Shown one piece after another: positions 40,349-48,435 of a stretch of DNA of 64,000 bases. The position numbers and the translations under genes are program-made. Below the pieces are notes generated by a model, which saw nothing but the letters and a program-made list of their open reading frames with translations, was not told the DNA's origin and did not search any database. The first letter of the stretch is position 1; every line of letters begins with the position of its first letter. Source of the DNA: an uncultured Pseudoxanthomonas sp. (GTDB taxonomy: Bacteria; Pseudomonadota; Gammaproteobacteria; Xanthomonadales; Xanthomonadaceae); assembly GCA_946479745.1 (NCBI GenBank), contig CAMLGZ010000004.1, positions 124,001-188,000 of the forward strand. The letters run 5' to 3'.

Positions 40349-42448
40349 ATGGAAGCAGTACTTCAATCCGAATCCTCAGAGTGCGGTCTGGCCAGCTTGG
40401 CCATGGTGGCCAAACACCATGGACAGAATCTCAGCCTACGCGATCTGCGCCAGCGCTATCCGCTGTCTCTAAAAGGCGCCAATCTTGGGCGCCTGATGTC
40501 CATTTCTGGACAGCTCGGTCTGCAATGCCGTCCATTGCGGCTGGACATGGAGCATCTGGGCGAACTCAAGCTCCCTTGTATCTTGCATTGGGACTTGAAC
40601 CACTTCGTAGTACTGGCCAAGGTCGGCAAGAAGAAAGTCACCCTCCTCGACCCCGCCTTCGGCAAGCGCGAACTCAGCTTCGCCGAAGTCTCCAACCACT
40701 TCACCGGCGTAGCGCTGGAACTGACCCCCACTGCTGAATTCAAACCGCAAAAGAAAGCACCGAATATTTCCTTTCGCCAGCTGACCGGCCGCGTCACCGG
40801 CTTGTGGCGTTCGCTGGCCTTGATCCTGGCGCTATCGGTCGCCTTGCAGGTCTTCGTCATCCTCGCGCCCTTCTTCATGCAATGGGTCGTGGACCAGGTG
40901 CTGATCTCGGCCGATCGCGATCTGCTGACCGTACTGGGTCTGGGTTTCGGTCTCGCCCTGCTGCTACAGGTATGCATAGGACTGTTGCGCGGCTGGTCCG
41001 TGGTGTATCTGTCCACGCGGCTGGGTCTGCAATGGATGGGCAACGTCTTCAGCCATTTGCTGAAACTGCCACTGGACTTCTTCGAAAAACGCCACCTGGG
41101 CGATATCACCTCGCGCATGGGCAGCGTGCAAACCATCCAGCGCACCCTGACCACCAGTTTCGTCGAAGCCCTGATCGACGGACTGATGGCCGTGGTGACA
41201 TTGGGCATGATGCTGCTCTACAGCTGGAAGCTGGCGCTGATCACCTTGCTGGCGGTCGCGCTGTATCTCGGATTGCGTGCGTTGGCGTTTCGCCCCGTCC
41301 GCGAAGGCACGGAGCAACAACTGGTCGCCGGCGCCAAACAACAAAGCCATCTGCTTGAATCGATCCGCGGCGTGCAATCGGTGAAGGTCGCCGGTCGCGA
41401 AACCAGCCGTCGCTCCACCTATCTCAACCTGATGAACGATACGGTCAACCGCGATGTCTGGCTGGCCAAACTGGGACTGGGCTTCAATACCGCCAGCCAA
41501 TTCATCTTCGGCGCCGAGCGCATCGCGGTGATCTGGATAGGCGCGGTGCTGGCCATGCAGAACGTGTTCTCGGTGGGCATGCTGATCGCCTACCTGGCTT
41601 ACAAGGACCAGTTCGCCGGACGGATAAGCGGCCTGATCGACAAGTGGATCGAGTTCCGCATGCTGCGCCTGCATGGCGAACGCTTGGCGGATATCGTGTT
41701 GGCCGAACCGGAGGTCCTGGACGGCCACCGATTCGAGCAGGCCTCGCCCGCAAGCACGCGTTTGGAAGTCAACGGGCTGAACTTCCGTTACGCCGAAGGC
41801 GAGCCGTGGGTGCTGCAGGACTGCAGCTTCAGCGTGGAGGAAGGCGAGTCGGTCGCCATTGTCGGCCCCTCGGGCTGCGGCAAGACCACGCTGGTAAAGC
41901 TGCTGCTGGGTCTGCTGAAGCCGACGCAGGGCAATATCGCCGTAGGCGGGCACGATATCGCCACGCTTGGGCCGCACAACTACCGGCAGATGGTCGGCGC
42001 GGTGATGCAGGACGACCAGCTGTTCGCTGGCAGCGTGGCCGAGAACATCGCCTTTGGCGAGGAAGGCTTCGATTTCGACCGTATCGAAGCCGCCGCCCGG
42101 CTGGCGGCGGTGCATGACGAGATCGTCGCCATGCCGATGGGCTACCACAGCCTGATCGGCGACATGGGTACTACGCTGTCGGGCGGACAGAAGCAGCGCG
42201 TGATCCTGGCGCGCGCGCTCTACCGCATGCCGCGCATCCTGTTCCTGGATGAAGCCACCAGTCATCTGGATGTGGAGCGCGAACGTCTGGTCAACGAAGC
42301 CGTGCGCGAGCTAAAGCTGACCAAGGTGATCATCGCCCATCGTCCGGAGACTATCGCCAGCGCCGATCGGGTGCTGGTGATGCAGTCTGGGCGGATTGTG
42401 GAAGAGCATCGGCCGGTGCGGGCTGTGTCCGTGGCGGTGGCGGTATGA
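40349..42448 (+). CDS. Peptidase-containing ABC exporter (C39 family, CvaB-like)
   Basis: A 699-residue processing exporter. The N-terminal C39 domain has oxyanion Gln and catalytic Cys in LQSESSECGLASLAMVAKHH, catalytic His in LHWDLNHFVVL and Asp in LLDPAFG, so leader cleavage should be active. A six-helix membrane domain follows (about 160-440). The ATPase has Walker A GPSGCGKTTL, signature TTLSGGQKQRVILARAL and Walker B ILFLDEATSHLD. The order peptide genes, exporter and HlyD adaptor mirrors colicin V-type loci. ATG 40349 is chosen by homology; a longer frame begins at GTG 40280. Confidence 0.96.
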   Translation: MEAVLQSESSECGLASLAMVAKHHGQNLSLRDLRQRYPLSLKGANLGRLMSISGQLGLQCRPLRLDMEHLGELKLPCILHWDLNHFVVLAKVGKKKVTLLDPAFGKRELSFAEVSNHFTGVALELTPTAEFKPQKKAPNISFRQLTGRVTGLWRSLALILALSVALQVFVILAPFFMQWVVDQVLISADRDLLTVLGLGFGLALLLQVCIGLLRGWSVVYLSTRLGLQWMGNVFSHLLKLPLDFFEKRHLGDITSRMGSVQTIQRTLTTSFVEALIDGLMAVVTLGMMLLYSWKLALITLLAVALYLGLRALAFRPVREGTEQQLVAGAKQQSHLLESIRGVQSVKVAGRETSRRSTYLNLMNDTVNRDVWLAKLGLGFNTASQFIFGAERIAVIWIGAVLAMQNVFSVGMLIAYLAYKDQFAGRISGLIDKWIEFRMLRLHGERLADIVLAEPEVLDGHRFEQASPASTRLEVNGLNFRYAEGEPWVLQDCSFSVEEGESVAIVGPSGCGKTTLVKLLLGLLKPTQGNIAVGGHDIATLGPHNYRQMVGAVMQDDQLFAGSVAENIAFGEEGFDFDRIEAAARLAAVHDEIVAMPMGYHSLIGDMGTTLSGGQKQRVILARALYRMPRILFLDEATSHLDVERERLVNEAVRELKLTKVIIAHRPETIASADRVLVMQSGRIVEEHRPVRAVSVAVAV

Positions 42449-42458
42449 AGGGGTGTGC

Positions 42459-42599
42459 TTCCCTTCTCCCCCCGGGAGAAGGTGCCCGGAGGGCGGATGA
42501 GGGAGTGCGCCATCAGATTACGGTTGGTTCCCGTGGGTCGGCATTCTCCCTCCCTCATCCGGCGCTGCGCGCCACCTTCTCCCGGGGGGAGAAGGAAGG
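42459..42599. repeat. REP-like element, CTTCTCCCCCCGGGAGAAGG family, between exporter and adaptor genes
   Basis: Left arm 42459-42507 and right arm about 42541-42599 form an interrupted palindrome (TTCTCCCCCCGGGAGAAGG, GGGCGGATGAGGGA and inverted partners). The right end GGAAGG lies 8 bases before the adaptor ATG and forms its ribosome-binding site. Confidence 0.85.
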
Positions 42600-42607
42600 C
42601 ATATTCC

Positions 42608-43855
42608 ATGACTGAATCTCTCTTCCGTCATGAAGTACTAGAAGCCAAACGCAACAGCTGGCTCGGTGGAATTTCCCTTTCACAGCCCCTGCGGCTATGG
42701 ATACTGGCCGGTTTCTCAGTACTCGCGGCATTGGCCATCCTCGGCTTCCTGATCCTGGGCGAGTACACGCGCCGTTCCAAAGTCACGGGCCAGCTGGTGC
42801 CCGATCTGGGCCTGTCGACCATCGTGTCGCCGGCGAGTGGCGTTGTGACCCGGCTCTTTCCCGAAGAAGGCGACCAAGTGCAAGCCGGCCAAGAGCTGAG
42901 CCTGATCGGCGTACCGCGAGTGACCGCCGCCGGCAGCGATGCGTTGATCGTGATCAGAGAGGGGCTGGAAACACGCCGCGATAGCCTGACGGAACTGGGA
43001 CAGTCGCAAGCCGCGCAGATCGACGCGCAGATCCAGGGTATCGGCCGCCAGCACGCCGCCGCGCAACACGAGCTGGCTCAGATAGAAGACGAAATATCCA
43101 CCCGCCGCGAACAGGTTCGCATCGGCAGGGAAACCACGCAGCGATACCAGCTTGTAGCGGACCAGAAGTACGTCAGCCAGGTGCAGGTGAACCAGCAACA
43201 GCAATCCCTGCTTGAGCTGGTCAATGCCCAGCAGAGCCTGGAACGACAGGCCACTTCGATCCGCCGCAGCCTTGCGCAACTGGATCAGACTTCGCGCGAA
43301 CTACCCGCTCAGCGCAGGGGACTGCAGGCGACGACCAATCGCGACCTGGCGATGCTGGACCAGGAACGCGTGCAGCAGGAAGCCAATGGCGAATTGCTGG
43401 TGCGGGCGCCATTGGCCGGATTGGTGGCCAATCGCTTCATCGAGCCCGGCCAGGCTGTGCAGGCAGGGCAGCCGGTGATGAGCCTTTTGCCGGAAGGTTC
43501 GCGACTGCAAGCCCAGCTGCTGGTGCCGAGCGCAGCGGTGGGCTTCATTGAACCCGGCGATCGGGTACTGCTGCGCTATCAGGCCTATCCCTACCAGAAG
43601 TTCGGGCACCACGGCGGCAAGGTCATTCGCGTGTCACGCAGCGCCATTACCCCCGCGAGCGGCGATGGTCAGGGCGCGGAGCCTTATTACCGCGTACTGG
43701 TGGCCTTGGATGAGCAATCCATTATCGCCTATGGCAAGCAGGAGCATTTGCGCCCAGGGATGCGACTGGATGCCGACATACTGGGCGAGCGTCGCAAGCT
43801 TTATGAGTGGGTGCTGGAGCCGCTGTACTCGTTGCACGGAAAATTGGGGAATTAG
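42608..43855 (+). CDS. HlyD/CvaA-family membrane fusion protein
   Basis: A 415-residue adaptor that links the ABC exporter to an outer-membrane TolC channel. A cytoplasmic stretch (MTESLFRHEVLEAKRNSWLG) resembles the CvaA N-terminus. One membrane helix (about 29-52) and a split lipoyl domain (VSPASGVVTRLFPEEGDQVQ ... LLVRAPLAGLVANRFIEPGQ) surround a long coiled coil rich in Gln (about 115-265). A C-terminal beta-barrel follows. No TolC gene is in the window. Translation seems to start from a REP-derived Shine-Dalgarno sequence. Confidence 0.94.
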   Translation: MTESLFRHEVLEAKRNSWLGGISLSQPLRLWILAGFSVLAALAILGFLILGEYTRRSKVTGQLVPDLGLSTIVSPASGVVTRLFPEEGDQVQAGQELSLIGVPRVTAAGSDALIVIREGLETRRDSLTELGQSQAAQIDAQIQGIGRQHAAAQHELAQIEDEISTRREQVRIGRETTQRYQLVADQKYVSQVQVNQQQQSLLELVNAQQSLERQATSIRRSLAQLDQTSRELPAQRRGLQATTNRDLAMLDQERVQQEANGELLVRAPLAGLVANRFIEPGQAVQAGQPVMSLLPEGSRLQAQLLVPSAAVGFIEPGDRVLLRYQAYPYQKFGHHGGKVIRVSRSAITPASGDGQGAEPYYRVLVALDEQSIIAYGKQEHLRPGMRLDADILGERRKLYEWVLEPLYSLHGKLGN

Positions 43856-43991
43856 GTCTCCGAGCGCCACTGCGCATCGCGATTCCGATTGTCGAAGCCG
43901 CGCAACCGTCAGTCGGATCGCATGACCCATGGCATATGCGGATTGCGCGGCCACGTGAGCTACTTTCTCCGGTAACGACCCGGAGGCGCCC

Positions 43992-44614
43992 ATGCAAACA
44001 CGAACAACATCCTCGGACCGCTCTGGAAAAGCCGGACATTGGATTCGCAGCGAACTGCCGCAGATCGCATTGATGCTGTTGCTGCTGGCGGCGGCGCGCG
44101 ACTCGTTCGCCAATCATTACTACGTGCCGTCGGGTTCGATGGAGCACACGCTGGAGGTCGGCGATCGCGTGGCCGTCGATATGCGGGCCTACGGTGTGCG
44201 CCTGCCGTTCACCGACGTACAGATCATGGCTACCGGCAAGCCCGAGCGCGGTGACATCGCTGTGTTCGATTCTCCGCAGGACGGCACGCGCCTGATCAAG
44301 CGCGTGGCGGCGGTGGCGGGAGATGGAGTGGAACTGGTGGACGGCAGGCTGAGCATCAACGGTATTCCGCTGGAAGCGACCGATGCGGAAGATATCGAGC
44401 TCTTCCGCAACCACCGCGCCACGCTCAACCTGTCGCATGGCGGCGGACCGGACATCCATGGCTTGATCGTGGTCAGGTATTGATGCTGGGCGATGCGCGC
44501 GGCAACAGCATCGATGGGCGTTTCTTCGGACTGGTGCCGGCGGGCGAGCTGTATGGCCGCGCGGTCGCCGTCTATTACCGGCGCGGGGAAGGCTTGGCCT
44601 GGGACAGGCTTTGA
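43992..44614 (+). pseudogene. Type I signal peptidase (S26) with a frameshift
   Basis: The first part (43992-44483) has an N-terminal helix (IALMLLLLAAARDSF), box B YYVPSGSMEHTLEVGDRV with the catalytic Ser, and box D GDIAVFDSPQDGTRLIKRV with the catalytic Lys. It then stops at TGA 44481. The missing end (box E, MLGDARGNSIDGRFFGLVP, and a terminal AWDRL) continues in another frame to 44614. One missing base around 44440-44475 explains the break. It could be a real inactivation or a sequencing error. The gene follows the peptide exporter genes but type I peptidases do not cut double-glycine leaders. Confidence 0.85.
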
Positions 44615-44680
44615 CGGCACCTTCGTCGTTGCCGCATGAAAGATCGTGCGGCAACGAGTCCAAAGCCGGTGCATGCGTCG

Positions 44681-46066
44681 TCAATCCGGTTTGGTGTAGG
44701 TCACTTCCAGTTTGTAGTTGCCCGCCGCATAGCCCCGCACCATCACATAGATCTTGTTGCGGTTGGCCGGCACTTCCAGTTCGCAGGTTTCGTTGGCGTG
44801 GCTCAGGTAGGGGCGGCAGATCCAGCTTGAGGTATCGGGCGGTCCGACATAGCGCACGTACAGGTCCGGGTCGCCCGCATTGCTGCCGGCACCTTGCATC
44901 TTCACCTTGGCGATCGAGCCGGGTTTGACCGTGAACGGCCCGTACTGCTTCTTCGCGTTCTTGGCTACGGACTGACTGTCGAACAGCTTGGTCTCCACGG
45001 CGCCCGTCGCAGGCGCGTCGGGAGCGTGATAAATACATTGCGCTAGGTTCTCCGGGTTATTGCTGCCCTTTCCGTACAGGCAGGCTGAGCCCGCCTTGTC
45101 CAGGCCGGTAAGCACCAGCGACCAGTCGCCGCCGCCGTTGCATTGCGGGTAATGCATCACCGAGAACTTGTCGTAAGCGGTCAACGGCTCGAATTGGTTG
45201 TCTTCGAAACAGGTGCCCGCCTCGGGGCGCGTGTGTTCGTGGCGCAGGCCCAGCGTGTGGCCCAATTCGTGGCGCAGGATGCCGACCAGCTGCAGCGTCT
45301 CGCCCGGGGCAAGATCGAAGGAAGAGCTGTCGATAAGCACGTTGCGATCGCTGCGCTGGTCGCTGGGAAAAAAAGCGCGCGCCAGGTATTCGCCGCCCAC
45401 GTCCACCGGCCGCACGTCGAACAATACGTTCGGATTGCTGGCATTGCAGCCGCCGTCCTGGGCCGGAACATGGATGAAATCCACCTTCGCCGCTTCTTCC
45501 CAGGCGTGCGACGCCGCCTCCATGTCGGCGATGACCGCGGCCTTGTGCGTGCCGAAAGTATTGCTGACGCAGTAGGTGAGCTGTTTCTTCTTGGCACTGG
45601 TCCAGATATCGACGCCGCCATTGGCTCCCTTGGCGGCGGCCAGCGCCACGGTCAGTTTGCCGTTGGCCACGCCATCGGTTTCTTTCTGCATTTTCTCGAA
45701 GAATTCCTGCAGCAATTTGCGGTCGGGAATGGCGATGTCGCCGTTGACGATGTACTTGCCGCCTTCGCCCGGCTCCTTGTAGACCGACGCTTCGAATTCT
45801 TCGAAAGTCTTGCCCACCCATTTCCTGCGCGCGGCATCGGCGGCTTCTTCGATGGATTTTTGCGCCGCGGCGATGTTCTCCTCGGTCGCCGCGACAGCGC
45901 CCGTAGCCGGTTTGATGTCACTTTCGACCGGAGCGGGTGCGGACGTGGGTTCCACCGATGGCGTGGGGCCGACCGAGGTGGGAGCGTCTTGCTTGCAGCC
46001 GGCAAACGCCAATGCGATGGCCAGCGTCAGCAACGGACGCGCGAGGGGGGAAGTGGGTGCGCTCAT
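44681..46066 (-). CDS. Astacin-like metalloprotease lipoprotein with PPC domain
   Basis: A 461-residue lipoprotein with lipobox LAFAGC and a Thr/Pro/Ala-rich tether. Zinc-peptidase motif ILRHELGHTLGLRHEHTRPE (HExxHxxGxxHExxR) and the Met-turn SVMHYP identify a metzincin close to astacins. About 85 C-terminal residues (QYGPFTVKPGSIAKVKMQG, DPDLYVRYVG, VMVRGYAAGNYKLEV) form a pre-peptidase C-terminal domain. Start ATG 46066 gives the signal peptide. It is the last gene of a four-gene operon of exported proteins. Confidence 0.92.
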   Translation of the reverse strand: MSAPTSPLARPLLTLAIALAFAGCKQDAPTSVGPTPSVEPTSAPAPVESDIKPATGAVAATEENIAAAQKSIEEAADAARRKWVGKTFEEFEASVYKEPGEGGKYIVNGDIAIPDRKLLQEFFEKMQKETDGVANGKLTVALAAAKGANGGVDIWTSAKKKQLTYCVSNTFGTHKAAVIADMEAASHAWEEAAKVDFIHVPAQDGGCNASNPNVLFDVRPVDVGGEYLARAFFPSDQRSDRNVLIDSSSFDLAPGETLQLVGILRHELGHTLGLRHEHTRPEAGTCFEDNQFEPLTAYDKFSVMHYPQCNGGGDWSLVLTGLDKAGSACLYGKGSNNPENLAQCIYHAPDAPATGAVETKLFDSQSVAKNAKKQYGPFTVKPGSIAKVKMQGAGSNAGDPDLYVRYVGPPDTSSWICRPYLSHANETCELEVPANRNKIYVMVRGYAAGNYKLEVTYTKPD

Positions 46067-46071
46067 GGGTT

Positions 46072-46734
46072 CTATTCCTTTTTTGAGGGGCAGTGTGCTT
46101 CGACGACGTTGAGCAGGTCGGCGCCAGCCGCGATCTTGCGGATCTCGGCCAGTGCGGCCTGTGCGTCGGTGGCATTGCGGAATTCGACGCAAAGCCGTGA
46201 TTCGCCTTCGATGCCGATGCGTTGGTAGCGCATGGCGGCGACGGCGGTGGTCGCTTGCTGCCGTTCCAGCAGCGCGCGGATTTGCTTGAATGCTTCGCGG
46301 GTTTCGGCGGGCACGCCTTTCCCCCGCGAGAGCGCGTCAATGGTGATGCTTACAGGCAGGGTGTCTTTTGCCTCGGTGGTAGGCGGTGTCGGCGATGGCG
46401 CGGGATCCAGCGGTTTCTTGTCGGAGGGCACGGGCTTTGGTTTTGACGGAAGCGGCTGCGTGGGAGCAGCACCGGTTTGCGCAGGCGACGTTGTCGGCTC
46501 TGTCGGTGCCGTGGTTGGCGTGGGCGTTTCCGCGACAGGCGTATCGGGCATTGTCGCTTCCATCGGGTAGGTATCGGGAACCGGTGTGCTGGGTGAAGGC
46601 GAGGATTCGGAAGACGCACCGTCGGTCTCGCGTGGCGGAGGCGAGGGCGCGCTGCAAGCCGCGCAGGCGCAAACCAAAGCCAGCAATGTCAGCAGCGCGC
46701 ACGATGCGGCGTATTGAACGCGCAATGCGTTCAT
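46072..46734 (-). CDS. Pro/Thr-rich lipoprotein of unknown function
   Basis: A 220-residue lipoprotein (signal LLTLLALVCACAAC) with a low-complexity Pro/Thr/Ser linker (about residues 30-125). A C-terminal domain contains ITIDALSRGKGVPAETREAF, a helical part and LCVEFRNATDAQAALAEIRK. It sits between the subtilase and the metalloprotease; its start overlaps the subtilase stop by four bases (ATGA), and the metalloprotease start is six bases past its end. The domain might be an inhibitor or adaptor for one of the proteases, but I recognise no family. Confidence 0.82.
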   Translation of the reverse strand: MNALRVQYAASCALLTLLALVCACAACSAPSPPPRETDGASSESSPSPSTPVPDTYPMEATMPDTPVAETPTPTTAPTEPTTSPAQTGAAPTQPLPSKPKPVPSDKKPLDPAPSPTPPTTEAKDTLPVSITIDALSRGKGVPAETREAFKQIRALLERQQATTAVAAMRYQRIGIEGESRLCVEFRNATDAQAALAEIRKIAAGADLLNVVEAHCPSKKE

Positions 46735-48425
46735 GGCGTACCCGGCATGCGCGCAGCCAGCGCGCGCGAAGCTTTCGGCTTTACCGTATTGGGCGCCTGC
46801 AGTTGGCCGGCACGCGGCGCTTCGAGCGCGCGTTGGAACGCCTCGGGGTCGCGCATCGCCAGATCCAGCAGCTCCGGGCCGAAGCGTTCGAGTTCCGCCT
46901 CCAGGTTCGCGGGCTGGCCAAGCAGGCGCTGCAAGCCGGCGCGCAGGTCGGCCGGGTCGCGGTCCAGCGTGCGCGACAGCAGGCTGACGGTGTCGTCCTT
47001 CGGCGGTGCGCGCAACTGCGTGCGCGGCGTTCCCAAAGGCTGGCGAAGCAGCTTGTCCAGATTGAGGATGCCGGTGCCATAACGTTGCGCATCCCATCCT
47101 TGCGGCACACGGGCGCTGGCCTGCATCGCCTGCACGAACAAGTCGCGCCTCGTCAGGCTTCCCTGGGCGTTCTTGATACGGTCGCGTCCATGGAAAGCGA
47201 TCCAGCTGGCCGCCGCACCGGCCACCGCCGCGGTGGCGAACGAAGTGCCGTTGCCCGGGCTGGATTCGATGCCGGTCGCGCCGACCACTGCATCGGCGAC
47301 ATAGACGTCTTCGCCGGGCGCGGAGATGTCGACCGCGCGTCCCTTCGAGGAACCCTTCCACGGTTTGTTGTCGGCATTGGTGGCCCCTACCGCGATGGCG
47401 TTGTCGTAGCTGGCGGGCGCCACCACCATGCCGATGCAGTTGCCCGCGGCGTTGACCACGATGATGTCGCGGCGCACGGCATCGTTGATGGCGCGCTCCA
47501 GACCGAAGAACGCGCGTCCGCCCAGGCTCATCGAGATCACGTCGCACTGCGCCTTGGTCGCATGACGCACGGCGCGCGCGGTGTTGGAGTCCAGCACGCG
47601 GATCACGCTGTTGAAGGTACGGATGGGCACCAAGGTCGCTTTGGGCGCCAGTCCGTCGATGCGCCCGGGCGCGGTGGTGTTGCCGTTGGCGTCGAAACCG
47701 CCGCCGCTGATCAGCACGCTGCCGGTCTTGGTGCCGTGGCCCGGATTGCCGGAATAGCCCAGCGGATCGTGCGCGTCGTTGCCGCCTTCCATCAGGTTGA
47801 GGGTGAGGCTGCGGTCGATGCGTCCGGAATCCAGATCGACATGATCGGTCCAGCCGCTGTCGGGATGGCAGATGCGCACGCCTTCGCCCAGAGTCTTTCC
47901 GCCGGGCAGCGGCGTGAGTTTTCGCGCGTCCTCTACGGCCATGTGATCCTTGTCCAGCGACCAGGCGGGATTAGGCGGTGCGGCTATGCCGTCGTCGCCA
48001 AAGCAAGCGGCCACCGCCGAACGCTTCTGCGCTTCGACCAGGGTGTCCTCGCTGTCCGGTTCCACCTGCAGAAATGCGCCGCGTTCGCGCAGCGCATTCG
48101 CCGCGTCCCAAGGGTTGCCTTGCGGCGGGTCGGACACGCGCAAGCGATGGATACGCGACAGTCCTTCCGGGTCGTCGGTCGCAAGCACGTCGGGGAACAA
48201 GGGCTCGATGCTGACCACGTCGGAGAACACTGCTTCTGCGGCCGTGCGCAGGTCGGCGGGCGTTTGCGTGGGCGTCAGTTCCACCACGTAGCCCTGGGTG
48301 TAGGCGGGAGCGGCGACCGGCGCCGTCACCGGGGTGGTCGCAGCCGGCGTCGTCGGGGTAGCGGACTGATCGCGTTCGCACGCAGCGACCATCAGCAACA
48401 GGAACAGCAAGAACGCTAGACGCAT
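46731..48425 (-). CDS. Subtilisin-like serine protease (S8) lipoprotein
   Basis: A 564-residue subtilase. The signal peptide has lipobox LMVAAC, then an Ala/Pro/Thr-rich linker and an inhibitor-like N-terminal segment (YTQGYVVELTPTQTPADL). Catalytic triad: Asp in ICHPDSGWTDH, His in NPGHGTKTGSV, Ser in GNGTSFATAAVAG, with oxyanion Asn in VVNAAGNC. A C-terminal extension of about 110 residues follows the catalytic domain. It overlaps the next gene by four bases. Context suggests a proteolytic module anchored in the envelope. Confidence 0.93.
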   Translation of the reverse strand: MRLAFLLFLLLMVAACERDQSATPTTPAATTPVTAPVAAPAYTQGYVVELTPTQTPADLRTAAEAVFSDVVSIEPLFPDVLATDDPEGLSRIHRLRVSDPPQGNPWDAANALRERGAFLQVEPDSEDTLVEAQKRSAVAACFGDDGIAAPPNPAWSLDKDHMAVEDARKLTPLPGGKTLGEGVRICHPDSGWTDHVDLDSGRIDRSLTLNLMEGGNDAHDPLGYSGNPGHGTKTGSVLISGGGFDANGNTTAPGRIDGLAPKATLVPIRTFNSVIRVLDSNTARAVRHATKAQCDVISMSLGGRAFFGLERAINDAVRRDIIVVNAAGNCIGMVVAPASYDNAIAVGATNADNKPWKGSSKGRAVDISAPGEDVYVADAVVGATGIESSPGNGTSFATAAVAGAAASWIAFHGRDRIKNAQGSLTRRDLFVQAMQASARVPQGWDAQRYGTGILNLDKLLRQPLGTPRTQLRAPPKDDTVSLLSRTLDRDPADLRAGLQRLLGQPANLEAELERFGPELLDLAMRDPEAFQRALEAPRAGQLQAPNTVKPKASRALAARMPGTP

Positions 48426-48435
48426 GACGTTGTCC

